NCBI RefSeq assembly: GCF_002223055.1
Contig: NZ_NKFL01000006.1
Span: forward strand, 1,240,001-1,304,000
DNA from: Burkholderia sp. HI2500
GTDB taxonomy: Bacteria > Pseudomonadota > Gammaproteobacteria > Burkholderiales > Burkholderiaceae
Length of the DNA: 64,000 bases
Reading direction: 5' to 3'
Below the pieces are notes generated by a model. The model ran no database searches, had not been told where the DNA came from, and was given only the letters and a program-made list of their open reading frames with translations. Shown here piece by piece: positions 1-9,590 of this stretch. The first letter of the stretch is position 1; every line of letters starts with the position of its first letter. The position numbers and the translations under genes were made by a program.

Positions 1-171
1 TATGCGCGCTACGGCCGCTGGTCGCTGCTGCTGAGCTGGGCGCCCGTGATCGGCGATCCGCTGACGATGATCGCCGGCGTGCTGCGCGAGCCCCTGCCGT
101 CGTTCCTCGCGATCGTGACCGTCGCGAAAGTCGCGCGGTATCTCGCGATCGCGTGGCTCGTGACGCACTGA
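1..171 (+). CDS. YqaA/DedA-like (VTT domain) membrane protein, C-terminal fragment
   Basis: Only the last 56 codons are present; the frame is open to the left edge and ends at a TGA. The residues RYGRWSLLLSWAPVIGDPLT match the conserved end of the YqaA branch of SNARE-associated/DedA proteins, where a Leu-Ser-Trp-x-Pro-x-x-Gly-Asp-Pro segment precedes the last membrane helix. That last helix is visible as the hydrophobic stretch from about residue 36 to the end. These inner-membrane proteins are thought to act in lipid or small-molecule translocation, but the exact substrate is not established. The short length reflects the window edge, not a broken gene. Confidence 0.75.
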   Translation, partial: YARYGRWSLLLSWAPVIGDPLTMIAGVLREPLPSFLAIVTVAKVARYLAIAWLVTH

Positions 172-329
172 CACCCGCTTCTCTTCGCCCATCCGCGCAA
201 CGTCAGCGCCGGCCGGCGCCGCCATCGACCACGCGCCGCTAAAGATTTCGCCGAAGTTGCCGTATTAACCGGTCGACTAGCGGTGACGCGTGCGTTCCGC
301 CTCCTCTCCCTCCCCACTCAGGATGTTCC

Positions 330-2312
330 ATGAGATTGACTCAATTGGGCCGGGTGAGCGTCGGCGCGCGTCTCGCGGCGCTGGCGTGCGCACTCGTCGC
401 CGTGCTGTTTACCGTGTTCGCGTGGACGCTCGCTCATTTCGCCGGCCAGCAGCTGGCTGAAGAAGCCCACATGCGGATCGTCGACAAGGAACAGTCGATC
501 CGCGCGATGGTCGACCTGTTCGACAAGGCGCTGTCGGCCGAAGCCAACCGCTCGATGTCGCTGTTCGCGAGCTTCCTGCCGCCCGATTTCTCGCTCGACC
601 CGGCGCGCACCGTCGACATCGGCGGCGTTGCCGCGCCGACCCTGCTCGCGGGCGGCCAGCCGCTCGACCTCGACTATTCGATTCCCGACCAGTTCCTGAA
701 GAAAAGCGGCGCGATCGCGACGATCTTCGCGCGCGACGGCGACGATTTCGTGCGCATCACGACGTCGCTGAAGAAGCAGGACGGCGCGCGTGCCGTCGGG
801 ACGAAACTCGACCGTGCCGGCCCCGCGTACGCACCGCTCGTCGCCGGACGCAGCTACACGGGCCTCGCGAAGCTGTTCGGCCGGCCGTACATCACGCAGT
901 ACAAGCCGGTGACCGATGCGACCGGCCGCGTGATCGGCGCGCTGTTCGTCGGCCTCGACATCGGCGCCGAGCTCAAGCTCGTCGAGGACGGCATCCGCTC
1001 GCTGAAGATCGGCGACAACGGCTACTACTTCGTGCTCGATGCGTCGCAGGGCCCGTCGCGCGGCACCTTCGTCGTGCATCCGGATGCCGACGGCCAGCGG
1101 GCCGACGACACGCGCGCGCCGTACGCGCAGATGCTCGCAACCGGCCAGGGGCGGCTCGCGTACACGTCGACCGACCCGGCCGCGCACGACGGCGGCCCGA
1201 CCGCGAAATTCGTGTCGTTCACGACGATTCCGCAGTGGCAGTGGCTCGTCGGCGGCATCGCGCTCGACGACGAACTGCTCGCCACCATGCGCGCCACCCG
1301 CAACCGCTTCCTGATGATCGGCGCGGTGCTCGTCGCGGCGTTCGCGACGCTGTTCGTCATCGTGGTGCGCCGCGTCGTGAGCCGGCCGCTCGATGCGGCG
1401 GCACGGGCGTCCGAACGCTATGCGGCGGGCGATCTCAGCGTGCGCATCCGCGATGGCGCGGCCACCCGCGGCCAGGCCGGCGACGACGAGATCGGCCGGC
1501 TCGTGCAGGCGGTCGACGGGATCGGCGACGGCCTCGCGCGGATCGTCGCGCAGGTGCGCAACAGCTCCGCGGACATCGCGCGCGGCACGGTCGACATTGC
1601 CGCCGGCAGCAGCGACATCGCCGCGCGGATCGCGACGCAGGCGAGCAGCGTCGAACAGACGGCCGCCAGCATGGAACAGATCACCGCCGCCGTGCAGCAG
1701 AGTGCCGAGCACGCGGCGCAAGCCAATGCGCTGGTCGCGGACGCGTCGGCCGCCGCGACGAACGGCGACGCCGCGGTGCAGCGCGTGGTCGCGACGATGG
1801 ACGACATCGGCCGCGCGACGCGCCGGATCGCCGAGATCACCGGCGCGATCGAAGGCATCGCGTTCCAGACCAACATCCTGGCGCTGAACGCGGCCGTCGA
1901 GGCCGCGCGCGCCGGCGAACACGGCAAGGGCTTCGCGGTGGTCGCGGCCGAGGTGCGCGCGCTCGCGCAGCGCAGCGCGGCCGCGGTCAAGGAGATCGAC
2001 GCGCTGAGCGCCGAATCGTCGACGACCGTCGAACAGGGCTACCGGATCGCGGAGGCCGCACGCGGCACGATGCGCGACATCGTCGCGCGCGTCGACCAGG
2101 TCCGCGCGCTGATCGGCGAGATCAGCGCCGCGTCGCGCGAACAGTCGACCGGTATCGAGCAGGTGAACCTGGCCGTCACGCAGATCGGCGACGCGACGCA
2201 GCAGAACGCGATGCTGATCTCGGATGCCGAACGCGCGGCCGTCGCGCTGCGCGACCAGGCCGCGCATCTGTCGGACGCGGTCAGCGTGTTCCGGCTCGAA
2301 CGGAAGGCGTGA
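330..2312 (+). CDS. Methyl-accepting chemotaxis protein with periplasmic Cache domain
   Basis: This 660-residue transmembrane chemoreceptor should signal through CheW/CheA. Segments in order: a first membrane helix (about residues 15-37), a periplasmic sensor of about 285 residues of the Cache_3/Cache_2 type (the pattern GYYFVLD followed by a VGGI segment is typical), a second helix (about 325-348), a HAMP linker, and the methyl-accepting signalling domain. The hyperconserved hairpin tip is present near residue 510 ([20 protein letters not shown]). The C-terminus ends in RLERKA without a CheR/CheB-tethering NWETF-like pentapeptide. The start follows an AGGA ribosome-binding site. The gene is monocistronic and converges on an acyl-CoA synthetase gene 36 bp away. 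The ligand is unknown; Cache receptors of this kind often bind organic acids, amines or amino acids. Confidence 0.93.
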   Translation: MRLTQLGRVSVGARLAALACALVAVLFTVFAWTLAHFAGQQLAEEAHMRIVDKEQSIRAMVDLFDKALSAEANRSMSLFASFLPPDFSLDPARTVDIGGVAAPTLLAGGQPLDLDYSIPDQFLKKSGAIATIFARDGDDFVRITTSLKKQDGARAVGTKLDRAGPAYAPLVAGRSYTGLAKLFGRPYITQYKPVTDATGRVIGALFVGLDIGAELKLVEDGIRSLKIGDNGYYFVLDASQGPSRGTFVVHPDADGQRADDTRAPYAQMLATGQGRLAYTSTDPAAHDGGPTAKFVSFTTIPQWQWLVGGIALDDELLATMRATRNRFLMIGAVLVAAFATLFVIVVRRVVSRPLDAAARASERYAAGDLSVRIRDGAATRGQAGDDEIGRLVQAVDGIGDGLARIVAQVRNSSADIARGTVDIAAGSSDIAARIATQASSVEQTAASMEQITAAVQQSAEHAAQANALVADASAAATNGDAAVQRVVATMDDIGRATRRIAEITGAIEGIAFQTNILALNAAVEAARAGEHGKGFAVVAAEVRALAQRSAAAVKEIDALSAESSTTVEQGYRIAEAARGTMRDIVARVDQVRALIGEISAASREQSTGIEQVNLAVTQIGDATQQNAMLISDAERAAVALRDQAAHLSDAVSVFRLERKA

Positions 2313-2348
2313 CGGAGAACGGCTGGCCAGCGACGGCCGGCCCATCGC

Positions 2349-4004
2349 CTACTTCTTGTCGTCGCCCGCCAGATCGATCGCCTTGTCCGACCCCACCGCA
2401 TTGCGCAGCTGGAACTTCTGGATCTTGCCGGTCGACGTCTTCGGCAGTTCGCCGAACCGCACGGCCTTCGGCACCTTGAAGCCCGCGAGCAGCGCCTTGC
2501 AATGCGCGACGATCTCCGCCTCGGTCACGCTCGCGCCTTCGCGCAGCTCGACGAACGCGCACGGCACCTCGCCCCACTTCGGGTCGGGCATCGCGACGAC
2601 GGCCGCGACCGCCACCGCGGGATGCCGGTACAGCGCATCCTCGACCTCGATGCTCGAGATGTTCTCGCCGCCCGAGATGATGATGTCCTTCTTGCGATCC
2701 TTGATCCGGATATAGCCGTCCGGCATCAGCACCGCGAGATCGCCGGTATGGAACCAGCCGCCGTGGAACGCGTCGTCGGTCGCCTTCGGGTTCTTCAGGT
2801 AGCCCTTCATGCAGATGTTGCCGCGGAACATGATCTCGCCGAGCGTCTCGCCGTCGGCCGGCACCGGCGCCATCGTGTCGGGATCGAGCACCGTCGCGCC
2901 CGCCTCCAGGTGATAGCGCACGCCCTGGCGCGCGTTGAGCCGCGCGCGCTCGTCGTCGCTCAGTGCCTCCCAGTGCGACTGCTTCGCGCAGACGGTCGCC
3001 GGGCCGTAGACCTCGGTCAGTCCGTACACGTGCAGCAGGTCGAAGCCGATCTCCTTCATCTTCGCGATCACGGCCGGCGCGGGCGCCGCGCCCGCGACCA
3101 TCGCGTGCACCGTGTGGTCGATGCCTTCACGGAATTCGGCCGGTGCGTTCGCGATCGCGCTCTGCACGATCGGCGCGCCGCAATAGTGCGTGATGCGTTC
3201 GCGGCGGATCAGGTCGAACACCGTCTTCGCATCGAACTTGCGCAGGCAGACGTTCACGCCCGCGCGCGCCGCGACGGCCCACGGGAAGCACCAGCCGTTG
3301 CAGTGGAACATCGGCAGCGTCCACAGGTAGACGGCGTGCTTCGGCATGTCCCATTCGAGGAGGTTGCTGACGGCCGCGAGATACGCGCCGCGATGGTGGT
3401 AGACGACGCCCTTCGGGTCGCCGGTCGTGCCGGACGTGTAGTTCAGCGCGATCGCCTCCCATTCGTCGGCGGGCGGCGTCCACGCGTAGTCGGCGTCGCC
3501 GCTCGCGACGAGCGCCTCGTAGTCGGTCGCGCCCGCGAAGCGCGCGGGATCGGCCGCCATCGCATCGGCCACGCTGACGATCTTCAGGCCCGGCACCTCG
3601 AGCGCCGCGCGATGCGCGAACTCCGCGTATTCGGTGTCGACGATCAGCACCTTCGCCTCGCCATGACGCAGCATGAACAGCACCGACGACACGTCGAGCC
3701 GCGTGTTGATCGTGTTCAGCACCGCGCCGGCCATCGGCACGCCGAAGTGCGCCTCGACCATCGCCGGAATGTTCGGCAGCATCGCCGCGACCGTGTCGCC
3801 GCGCTCGACGCCGAGCCGCGCGAGCGCGCTCGCCAGTTGCTTCGCGCGCGTGTAGGTCTCGCCCCACGTGCGGCGCACGTCGCCGTGCACGATCGCGAGG
3901 CGCTCGCCGTAGACTTCGGCCGTCCTGACCAGGAAGTCGATCGGGGTGAGCGGCACGTAATTCGCGTCGCGGCGGCCGAGCCCGGCCTCGAACATCTGCG
4001 TCAT
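2349..4004 (-). CDS. Acyl-CoA synthetase (AMP-forming, medium/long-chain acyl or methylmercaptopropionate-CoA ligase type)
   Basis: This enzyme activates a carboxylic acid through an acyl-adenylate to its CoA thioester. At 551 residues it has normal ANL-superfamily length. The P-loop YTSGTTGDPKG is near residue 185, the adenylate-binding GWFHTGDLA near 413, the hinge KDIIISGGEN near 438 and the catalytic C-terminal lysine in STGKIQK near 525. The N-terminus and the SVLFMLRHGEAKVLIVD region resemble the family that includes DmdB-type 3-methylmercaptopropionate-CoA ligases and plant acyl-activating enzymes, so the substrate cannot be fixed. I chose the internal ATG preceded by GGGAGACAGG over a start 29 codons upstream, because homologues begin MTQMFEAGL-like. 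The gene is divergent from a Crp/Fnr-family regulator that may control it. Confidence 0.9.
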   Translation of the reverse strand: MTQMFEAGLGRRDANYVPLTPIDFLVRTAEVYGERLAIVHGDVRRTWGETYTRAKQLASALARLGVERGDTVAAMLPNIPAMVEAHFGVPMAGAVLNTINTRLDVSSVLFMLRHGEAKVLIVDTEYAEFAHRAALEVPGLKIVSVADAMAADPARFAGATDYEALVASGDADYAWTPPADEWEAIALNYTSGTTGDPKGVVYHHRGAYLAAVSNLLEWDMPKHAVYLWTLPMFHCNGWCFPWAVAARAGVNVCLRKFDAKTVFDLIRRERITHYCGAPIVQSAIANAPAEFREGIDHTVHAMVAGAAPAPAVIAKMKEIGFDLLHVYGLTEVYGPATVCAKQSHWEALSDDERARLNARQGVRYHLEAGATVLDPDTMAPVPADGETLGEIMFRGNICMKGYLKNPKATDDAFHGGWFHTGDLAVLMPDGYIRIKDRKKDIIISGGENISSIEVEDALYRHPAVAVAAVVAMPDPKWGEVPCAFVELREGASVTEAEIVAHCKALLAGFKVPKAVRFGELPKTSTGKIQKFQLRNAVGSDKAIDLAGDDKK

Positions 4005-4103
4005 GATCCTGTCTCCCGTGTCCTGTCGACCGGGGCGCATCCACCCCGGATCGTTTTGATGTGGTTCAATTGCCGACAGCCTAACGGGCACTATTGTGAG
4101 CGG

Positions 4104-4123
4104 TCTGTCATCGAAACGACAGA
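4104..4123. promoter_or_regulatory. Inverted repeat between acyl-CoA synthetase and Crp/Fnr regulator
   Basis: TCTGTC and GACAGA arms flank an 8-nt spacer in the 168-bp divergent promoter region. The site could be an operator for the adjacent Crp/Fnr regulator, but the half-sites are not the textbook TGTGA (Crp) or TTGAT (Fnr) sequences, so the assignment is tentative. Confidence 0.3.
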
Positions 4124-4172
4124 GTGCCTTTCACGCGCTGCGCGTTATCCCTATCCTCGCAAACCCGCACCC

Positions 4173-4928
4173 ATGCACGACCCTCTCGTTGCCTCGCCCG
4201 ACGCGCCCGCCGCCCCGGCCGACACCCTTTCCGAACCGGGCCCGCTGCCAGCGCTGGCCACGCTGTTCGGCCAGTGCGCGTGGTTCCGCACGCTCGCGCC
4301 CGAGCACCAGGCGCTCGTGCTCGCGCAGTCGCGCGTCGAGCAGTGCGAGGCAGGCGCTGTGATCGCCCATCGGCTCGCGCCATCCGAATACTGGATCGGC
4401 GTGCACCGCGGGCTGCTGAAGCTCGCGATCTTCAATGCGTCCGGGCGCGGCTGCACGTTCTCCGGCGTGCCGTCGGGCGGCTGGTTCGGCGAAGGCAGCG
4501 TGATCAAGCGCGAGCTGCGCAAGTACGAGGTCGTCGCGATCCAGCGCTCGACCGTGCTGTTCGTGCCGGTCGACACGTTCCACGCGTTGCTCGACACGAG
4601 CCTGCCGTTCACGCGTTTCGTGATCCACCAGTTGAACAACCGGATGGGCGAATTCATCGCGTCGATCCAGAACAGCCGGCTGCTCGACGTCGATGCGCGC
4701 GTCGCGCAGGCGCTCGCCCAACTCTTCAACCCAGACCTGTACCCGGACACGGGCCCGTCGCTGTCGATCTCGCAGGAGGAACTGGGGATGCTCGTCGGCG
4801 TATCGCGACAGCGCATCAACCAGGCGCTGCAGCAGCTCGAGAAGCTTGGTGCGCTGCGGCTCGCGTACAACCAGATCGACGTCGTCGATCTCGGGGCGCT
4901 CGCGCGCGTCGGGATGGAGCAGATCTGA
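4173..4928 (+). CDS. Crp/Fnr family transcriptional regulator
   Basis: This 251-residue regulator has an N-terminal cyclic-nucleotide-binding-like beta-barrel (about residues 30-140), a long dimerisation helix, and a C-terminal winged helix whose recognition segment SQEELGMLVGVSRQRINQAL lies near residue 195. The cysteine cluster needed for an Fnr iron-sulfur centre is absent, and the cAMP-contacting residues of Crp are not obviously conserved; WFGEGSVIKRELRKYEVVA replaces the phosphate-binding cassette. The effector is therefore unknown. The ATG at the start has a poor ribosome-binding site, but the upstream open frame has no conserved sequence. It is divergent from the acyl-CoA synthetase, which is its most likely target. 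Confidence 0.88.
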   Translation: MHDPLVASPDAPAAPADTLSEPGPLPALATLFGQCAWFRTLAPEHQALVLAQSRVEQCEAGAVIAHRLAPSEYWIGVHRGLLKLAIFNASGRGCTFSGVPSGGWFGEGSVIKRELRKYEVVAIQRSTVLFVPVDTFHALLDTSLPFTRFVIHQLNNRMGEFIASIQNSRLLDVDARVAQALAQLFNPDLYPDTGPSLSISQEELGMLVGVSRQRINQALQQLEKLGALRLAYNQIDVVDLGALARVGMEQI

Positions 4929-5039
4929 GCGCGGGCCGATGAACGGAATCGCCATCGAAGCAGCGCGCCCATCCGGTATCGCGACCGTTTTCCGGCCGTC
5001 GCGCCGCGCGGCGTTTCCTCTGCTGAATCGGCAATCGGC

Positions 5040-5156
5040 CGCCCCGCCCCGACCTGACAATTCCGCCAGTTTCGCGACAGTAACCCGTTCCACGCCGACG
5101 CCTATCATTCGGGTGCCCTTTACCCACGCCTGATCACCGCCCGTCCCGCTGCCTCC
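5040..5156 (+). promoter_or_regulatory. Probable promoter region of RND efflux/two-component operon
   Basis: The 228-bp gap before the permease holds two direct GACA-type repeats about 21 bp apart (near 5055 and 5076), a spacing seen for OmpR-family regulators, and a TATCAT that could be a -10 element at 5103-5108. Because the operon encodes its own OmpR-type regulator, autoregulation here is likely, but the exact site is a guess. Confidence 0.3.
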
Positions 5157-8100
5157 ATGTGGATCGTCAATCTCGCGCTCAAGCGCCCCTACACGTTCAT
5201 CGTGATGGCCATCATGATCGTGCTGGCCACCCCGCTTGCGCTGATGCGCACGCCGGTCGACGTGCTGCCCGCGATCAACATTCCCGTGATCAGCGTCATC
5301 TGGAATTACAGCGGCTTCTCCGCGACCGAGATGACGAACCGCATCACGTCCGTGCATGAGCGGATCCTGACGACGACCGTCAACAACATCCAGCACGTCG
5401 AATCGACGTCGTTGCCCGGCATCGCGGTCGTGAAGGTATTCCTGCAGCCGGGCGCGAACGTGCAGACGGCGATCGCGCAGACGGTCTCGTCCGCGCAGGC
5501 GATCGTGCGGCAGATGCCGCAAGGCGCGACGCCGCCGCTCGTGATCACCTATTCGGCGTCGAGCATCCCGGTGATCCAGCTCGGGCTGTCGAGCAAGACG
5601 CTCAGCGAACAGTCGCTCGCCGACATCGCGCTCAACTTCCTGCGCCCGCAGCTGATCACGGTGCCGGGCGTGCAGATCCCGTTCCCGTACGGCGGCCGCA
5701 CGCGCGTGGTCGCGATCGACCTCGATCCGCAGGCGCTGCAGGCGAAGGGGCTCACGCCCGCCGACATCGTCAACGCGGTCAACGCGCAGAACCTCGTGCT
5801 GCCGACCGGCACCGCGAAGATGGGCCAGACCGAATACCGGATCGACACGAACGCCTCGGCCGACACCGTCGCCGACATCAGCAGCCTGCCGGTCCAGACC
5901 ATCAACGGCGCGACGACCTACCTGCGCGAGGTGGCGTCGGTGCGCGACGGCTTCGCGCCGCAGACCAACGTCGTGCGCCAGAACGGCCAGCGCGGCGTGC
6001 TCATCTCGATCCTGAAAAGCGGCGATGCGTCGACGCTCAAGGTCGTGTCGGACCTGAAGGCGCTGCTGCCGAAGGTGATCCCGACGCTGCCCGAAGGGCT
6101 CACGATCACGCCGCTGTTCGACCAGTCGGTGTTCGTCAACGCGGCCGTCCAGGGCGTGATCCACGAGGCGCTGATCGCCGCCGTGCTGACCGCGATGATG
6201 ATCCTGCTGTTCCTGGGCAACTGGCGCAGCACGCTGATCATCGCGATCTCGATTCCGCTGTCGATCTTCACGTCGCTGATCGCGCTGTCCGCGCTCGGCG
6301 AGACCATCAACATCATGACGCTCGGCGGGCTCGCGCTCGCGGTCGGGATCCTGGTCGACGATGCGACCGTCACCATCGAAAACATCGAGCGGCACCTGCA
6401 TCTCGGCACGAACCTGCACGACGCGATCCTCGAAGGCGCCGGCGAGATCGCGGTGCCCGCGTTCGTGTCGACGCTGTGCATCTGTATCGTGTTCGTGCCG
6501 ATGTTCTTCCTGACGGGCGTCGCGCGCTTCCTGTTCGTGCCGCTCGCGGAAGCGGTCGTGTTCGCGATGCTCGCGTCGTACGTGCTGTCGCGCACGCTGG
6601 TGCCGACGCTCGCGATGCTGCTGTTCCGCCCGCAGCAGGCGGGCACCGGCGCCGGCCATGCGACGTCGCGCTTCGCGCGCATCCATCATGCGTTCAACGC
6701 GGCGTTCGAGCGGCTGCGCGCGTGGTACATCGTGCTGCTCAGCATCCTGCTGGTGCGCCGCCGCTTCTACGCGATGTGCTTCCTCGGCTTCTGCGTGCTG
6801 TCGACGGGCCTCGTGTTCGTGCTCGGCCGCGACTTCTTCCCGAATGCGGATTCCGGCAACATCCGGCTGCACATGCGCGCGCCGACCGGCTACCGGATCG
6901 AGGAAACCGCGCGCCTCGCCGACCAGGTCGAGCGCGTGATCCGCCAAACCGTGCCGCCTGACGAACTCGGCGCGATCGTCGACAACCTCGGCCTGCCGGT
7001 GAGCGGCATCAACCTGTCGTACAGCAACGCGGGCACGATCGGCACGCTCGACGGCGAGCTGCTGATCGCGCTGAAGCCCGGCCACCGCGCGACCCAGCAC
7101 TACGTGCAGACGCTGCGCCAAGTGCTGCCCGAGCGCTTCCCGGGCGTCGAGTTCTTCTTCCAGCCGTCGGACATCATCACGCAGATCCTCAACTTCGGCC
7201 AACCGGCCGCGATCGACCTGCAGGTGCTCGGCAACGATCTCGCGAGTAACATGACTATCGCGAGCAGCCTGATGAAAAAGATCAGGCAAATCCCCGGCGC
7301 CGTCGACGTGCACGTGCTGCAACGTAACGACGAACCGACCCTGCTGGCCGACATGGACCGTACGCGCATGCAGCAGCTCAATCTCTCCGCGCAGAACGTC
7401 GCGCAGAACATGCTGATCTCGCTGTCCGGCAGTTCTCAGACCACGCCGTCGTTCTGGATCAACCCGCGCACCGGGGTCCAGTACCCGCTGCAGATCCAGA
7501 CCCCGCAATACAACATTTCGTCGGTCGACGACCTGCTCGGCACGCCGATCTCGGCGAGCGGCCGCACGGGCATGCCGCTGCAACTGCTCGGCAACCTCGT
7601 GCAGGTGCGCAGCACCGCGAACCCGGCCGTGATCACGCACTACAACATCCGCCCGGCGATCGACGTGTACGTGAGCGTCGAAGGCCGCGACCTCGGCGCG
7701 GTGGCCGGCGAGATCGACCGCATCGTGTCCGGTGCGCGCGCGACGCTGCCGCGCGGCACCGAGCTGACGATGCGCGGCCAGATCGAGACGATGCGCACGT
7801 CGTATATCGGCCTCGGCGCGGGCGTCGCGATGGCGATCGTGCTGGTCTACCTGCTGATCGTCGTCAATTTCCAGTCGTGGCTCGACCCGCTGATCATCAT
7901 CAGCGCGATGCCGGCCGCGCTCGCCGGCATCGTCTGGATGCTGTTCATCACCGGCACCCACCTGAGCGTGCCCGCGCTGACGGGCGCGATCATGACGGTG
8001 GGCGTCGCGACCGCGAACAGCATCCTGGTCGTGTCGTTCGCGCGCCAGCGCCTCGCCGACGGCGCGCCGCCGCTCACGGCCGCGCTGGAAGCCGGCGCGA

Positions 8101-8324
8101 CACGGATCCGGCCGGTGCTGATGACGGCGCTCGCGATGATCATCGGGATGGTGCCGATGGCGCTCGGCCTCGGCGAAGGCGCCGAGCAGAATGCGCCGCT
8201 CGGCCGCGCGGTGATCGGCGGGCTGTTGTTCGCGACCGTGTCGACCCTGCTGTTCGTGCCGCTGGTGTTCGGCGGCGTGCATGCGCGGCTGGCCCGCCGG
8301 CGTGCGCGCCAGGCCGGCCACTGA
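5157..8324 (+). CDS. RND family efflux transporter permease
   Basis: This 1055-residue inner-membrane proton/drug antiporter is the pump of a tripartite efflux system. It shows the RND pattern of TM1, a large periplasmic loop, TM2-TM7, a second large loop, and TM8-TM12. The proton-relay aspartates are in GILVDDATVTIENIE near residue 400, in TM4. The second half has the matching MGVATANSILVV-like segment near residue 955. It belongs to the hydrophobe/amphiphile branch rather than the heavy-metal branch, since the methionine and acidic metal-relay residues of CusA are not evident. It is the first gene of the operon, ahead of the adaptor, which is the reverse of the acrAB order. Substrate unknown. 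Confidence 0.93.
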   Translation: MWIVNLALKRPYTFIVMAIMIVLATPLALMRTPVDVLPAINIPVISVIWNYSGFSATEMTNRITSVHERILTTTVNNIQHVESTSLPGIAVVKVFLQPGANVQTAIAQTVSSAQAIVRQMPQGATPPLVITYSASSIPVIQLGLSSKTLSEQSLADIALNFLRPQLITVPGVQIPFPYGGRTRVVAIDLDPQALQAKGLTPADIVNAVNAQNLVLPTGTAKMGQTEYRIDTNASADTVADISSLPVQTINGATTYLREVASVRDGFAPQTNVVRQNGQRGVLISILKSGDASTLKVVSDLKALLPKVIPTLPEGLTITPLFDQSVFVNAAVQGVIHEALIAAVLTAMMILLFLGNWRSTLIIAISIPLSIFTSLIALSALGETINIMTLGGLALAVGILVDDATVTIENIERHLHLGTNLHDAILEGAGEIAVPAFVSTLCICIVFVPMFFLTGVARFLFVPLAEAVVFAMLASYVLSRTLVPTLAMLLFRPQQAGTGAGHATSRFARIHHAFNAAFERLRAWYIVLLSILLVRRRFYAMCFLGFCVLSTGLVFVLGRDFFPNADSGNIRLHMRAPTGYRIEETARLADQVERVIRQTVPPDELGAIVDNLGLPVSGINLSYSNAGTIGTLDGELLIALKPGHRATQHYVQTLRQVLPERFPGVEFFFQPSDIITQILNFGQPAAIDLQVLGNDLASNMTIASSLMKKIRQIPGAVDVHVLQRNDEPTLLADMDRTRMQQLNLSAQNVAQNMLISLSGSSQTTPSFWINPRTGVQYPLQIQTPQYNISSVDDLLGTPISASGRTGMPLQLLGNLVQVRSTANPAVITHYNIRPAIDVYVSVEGRDLGAVAGEIDRIVSGARATLPRGTELTMRGQIETMRTSYIGLGAGVAMAIVLVYLLIVVNFQSWLDPLIIISAMPAALAGIVWMLFITGTHLSVPALTGAIMTVGVATANSILVVSFARQRLADGAPPLTAALEAGATRIRPVLMTALAMIIGMVPMALGLGEGAEQNAPLGRAVIGGLLFATVSTLLFVPLVFGGVHARLARRRARQAGH

Positions 8325-8360
8325 CTTTCGTCCCACTACCCGGTTGATTTGGTTGAATTC

Positions 8361-9590
8361 ATGGAAGAGAAACATCACAGCGCGGTCGGCATCCAGGTGG
8401 ACGAACACGGCATGCACCTGCCGACACGGTCGTCGGTGTCGCGACGCGGGAAAATCGTCCTGATCGTGATCGGCGTGCTGCTGGCCGCCGGCGCGGCGCG
8501 CACGGTCGTCGTCAACGTGCTGAACCACAACCGGCTCGACGCGGTCGCCGAGCAGAACACGCGCCAGTACGTGACCGTCGCGCATCCGGTCGATGCGGCC
8601 ACCGGCGGCAAGCTGACGCTGCCCGGCACGCTGCGCGGTTTCGTCGAGGCGCCGATCTACGCCCGCGCGAGCGGCTACGTGCTGCGCTGGCAGGCCGACA
8701 TCGGCGCGCACGTGAAGCAGGGCCAGACGCTCGCCGAACTCGACACGCCCGAGCTGAACCAGGAACTCGCGCAGGCCACCGCGCAGCGCCAGCAGGCGCA
8801 AGCCGCGCTCGCGCTCGCGAAGACGTCGTTCGACCGCGCGCAGCAGTTGCGCCAGCGCGATGCCGTCTCGCAGCAGGAACTCGACGACCGGCAAGGCGCG
8901 TTCAACCAGGGCACCGCGAACCTCGCGGCGGCCGATGCCAACATGCGCCGCCTCACCGAGCTGAAAGGCTTCCAGCGGATCGCCGCGCCGATCGACGGGA
9001 TCGTCACGCAGCGCAACGTCGACGTGGGCGATCTCGTCAGCTCCGGCAACGCGGGCCGCTCGCTGTTCACGGTCGTGCAGGCCGACCGGCTGCGCCTCTA
9101 CGTGCAGGTGCCGCAGGCGTACGCGCAGCAGGTGAAGGTCGGCCAGCACGTGAGCGTCGCGCAGGCCGAGCTGCCGGGCCGGACCTTCGACGGGACGGTC
9201 ACGCGCACGTCCGAGGCGATCGACGTCGCGACGCGCTCGCTGCAGATCGAGATCACGCTGCCGAACCCGGACGGCAAGCTGCTGCCCGGCGCGTACGTGC
9301 AGGCGACGCTGCCGATGACGCCGGTCGGCCGCCTGCAGGTGCCGGCCAATACATTGCTGTTCCGCGCCGAGGGCCCGACGGTCGCCACCGTCGACGCGAA
9401 CGGCCGGGTGCGCCTGAAGCAGGTGACGGTCGTGCGCACGATCGGGCAAACGCTCGAAGTCGACGGCCTGCTCACGCCGAACGACCGCCTCGTCACGAAC
9501 CCGAGCGACGCGCTCGCGAACGGCGACCCGGTGATCGTCACGGCGCCGGCCGCGAAGCCGGCCTCCGGCGCCGCGGAGGCGAAGTCGTGA
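8361..9590 (+). CDS. RND efflux periplasmic adaptor (membrane fusion protein)
   Basis: This 409-residue HlyD/AcrA-type adaptor bridges the permease and the outer-membrane channel. A single N-terminal anchor helix (about residues 25-47) is followed by a lipoyl/barrel-sandwich half (YARASGYVLRWQADIGAHVK), an alpha-helical hairpin rich in Gln/Ala (about 125-195), the second lipoyl half (IAAPIDGIVTQRNVDVGDLV), a beta-barrel and a membrane-proximal domain. It has a plain membrane anchor, not a lipobox. The ATG is preferred over a TTG four codons upstream. It begins 36 bp after the permease and overlaps the outer-membrane gene by 4 bp, so the genes are cotranscribed. Confidence 0.92.
   Translation: MEEKHHSAVGIQVDEHGMHLPTRSSVSRRGKIVLIVIGVLLAAGAARTVVVNVLNHNRLDAVAEQNTRQYVTVAHPVDAATGGKLTLPGTLRGFVEAPIYARASGYVLRWQADIGAHVKQGQTLAELDTPELNQELAQATAQRQQAQAALALAKTSFDRAQQLRQRDAVSQQELDDRQGAFNQGTANLAAADANMRRLTELKGFQRIAAPIDGIVTQRNVDVGDLVSSGNAGRSLFTVVQADRLRLYVQVPQAYAQQVKVGQHVSVAQAELPGRTFDGTVTRTSEAIDVATRSLQIEITLPNPDGKLLPGAYVQATLPMTPVGRLQVPANTLLFRAEGPTVATVDANGRVRLKQVTVVRTIGQTLEVDGLLTPNDRLVTNPSDALANGDPVIVTAPAAKPASGAAEAKS

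Noticed and set aside
318..2345. 675-codon minus-strand frame opposite the chemoreceptor
   Set aside because: Its translation is low-complexity Arg/Ala/Asp with no features, while the plus strand encodes a complete chemoreceptor.
4940..5133. Short plus-strand frame (MNGIAIEAAR) before the RND permease
   Set aside because: Composition resembles non-coding DNA, no homologous pattern, and it covers the probable promoter of the efflux operon.
4131..9449. Very long open frame (1772 codons) on the minus strand, antisense to the Crp/Fnr, RND permease and adaptor genes
   Set aside because: It is Arg/Asp/His-rich with no domain and arises from the high GC of the third codon positions of the real plus-strand genes, which have clear motifs throughout.
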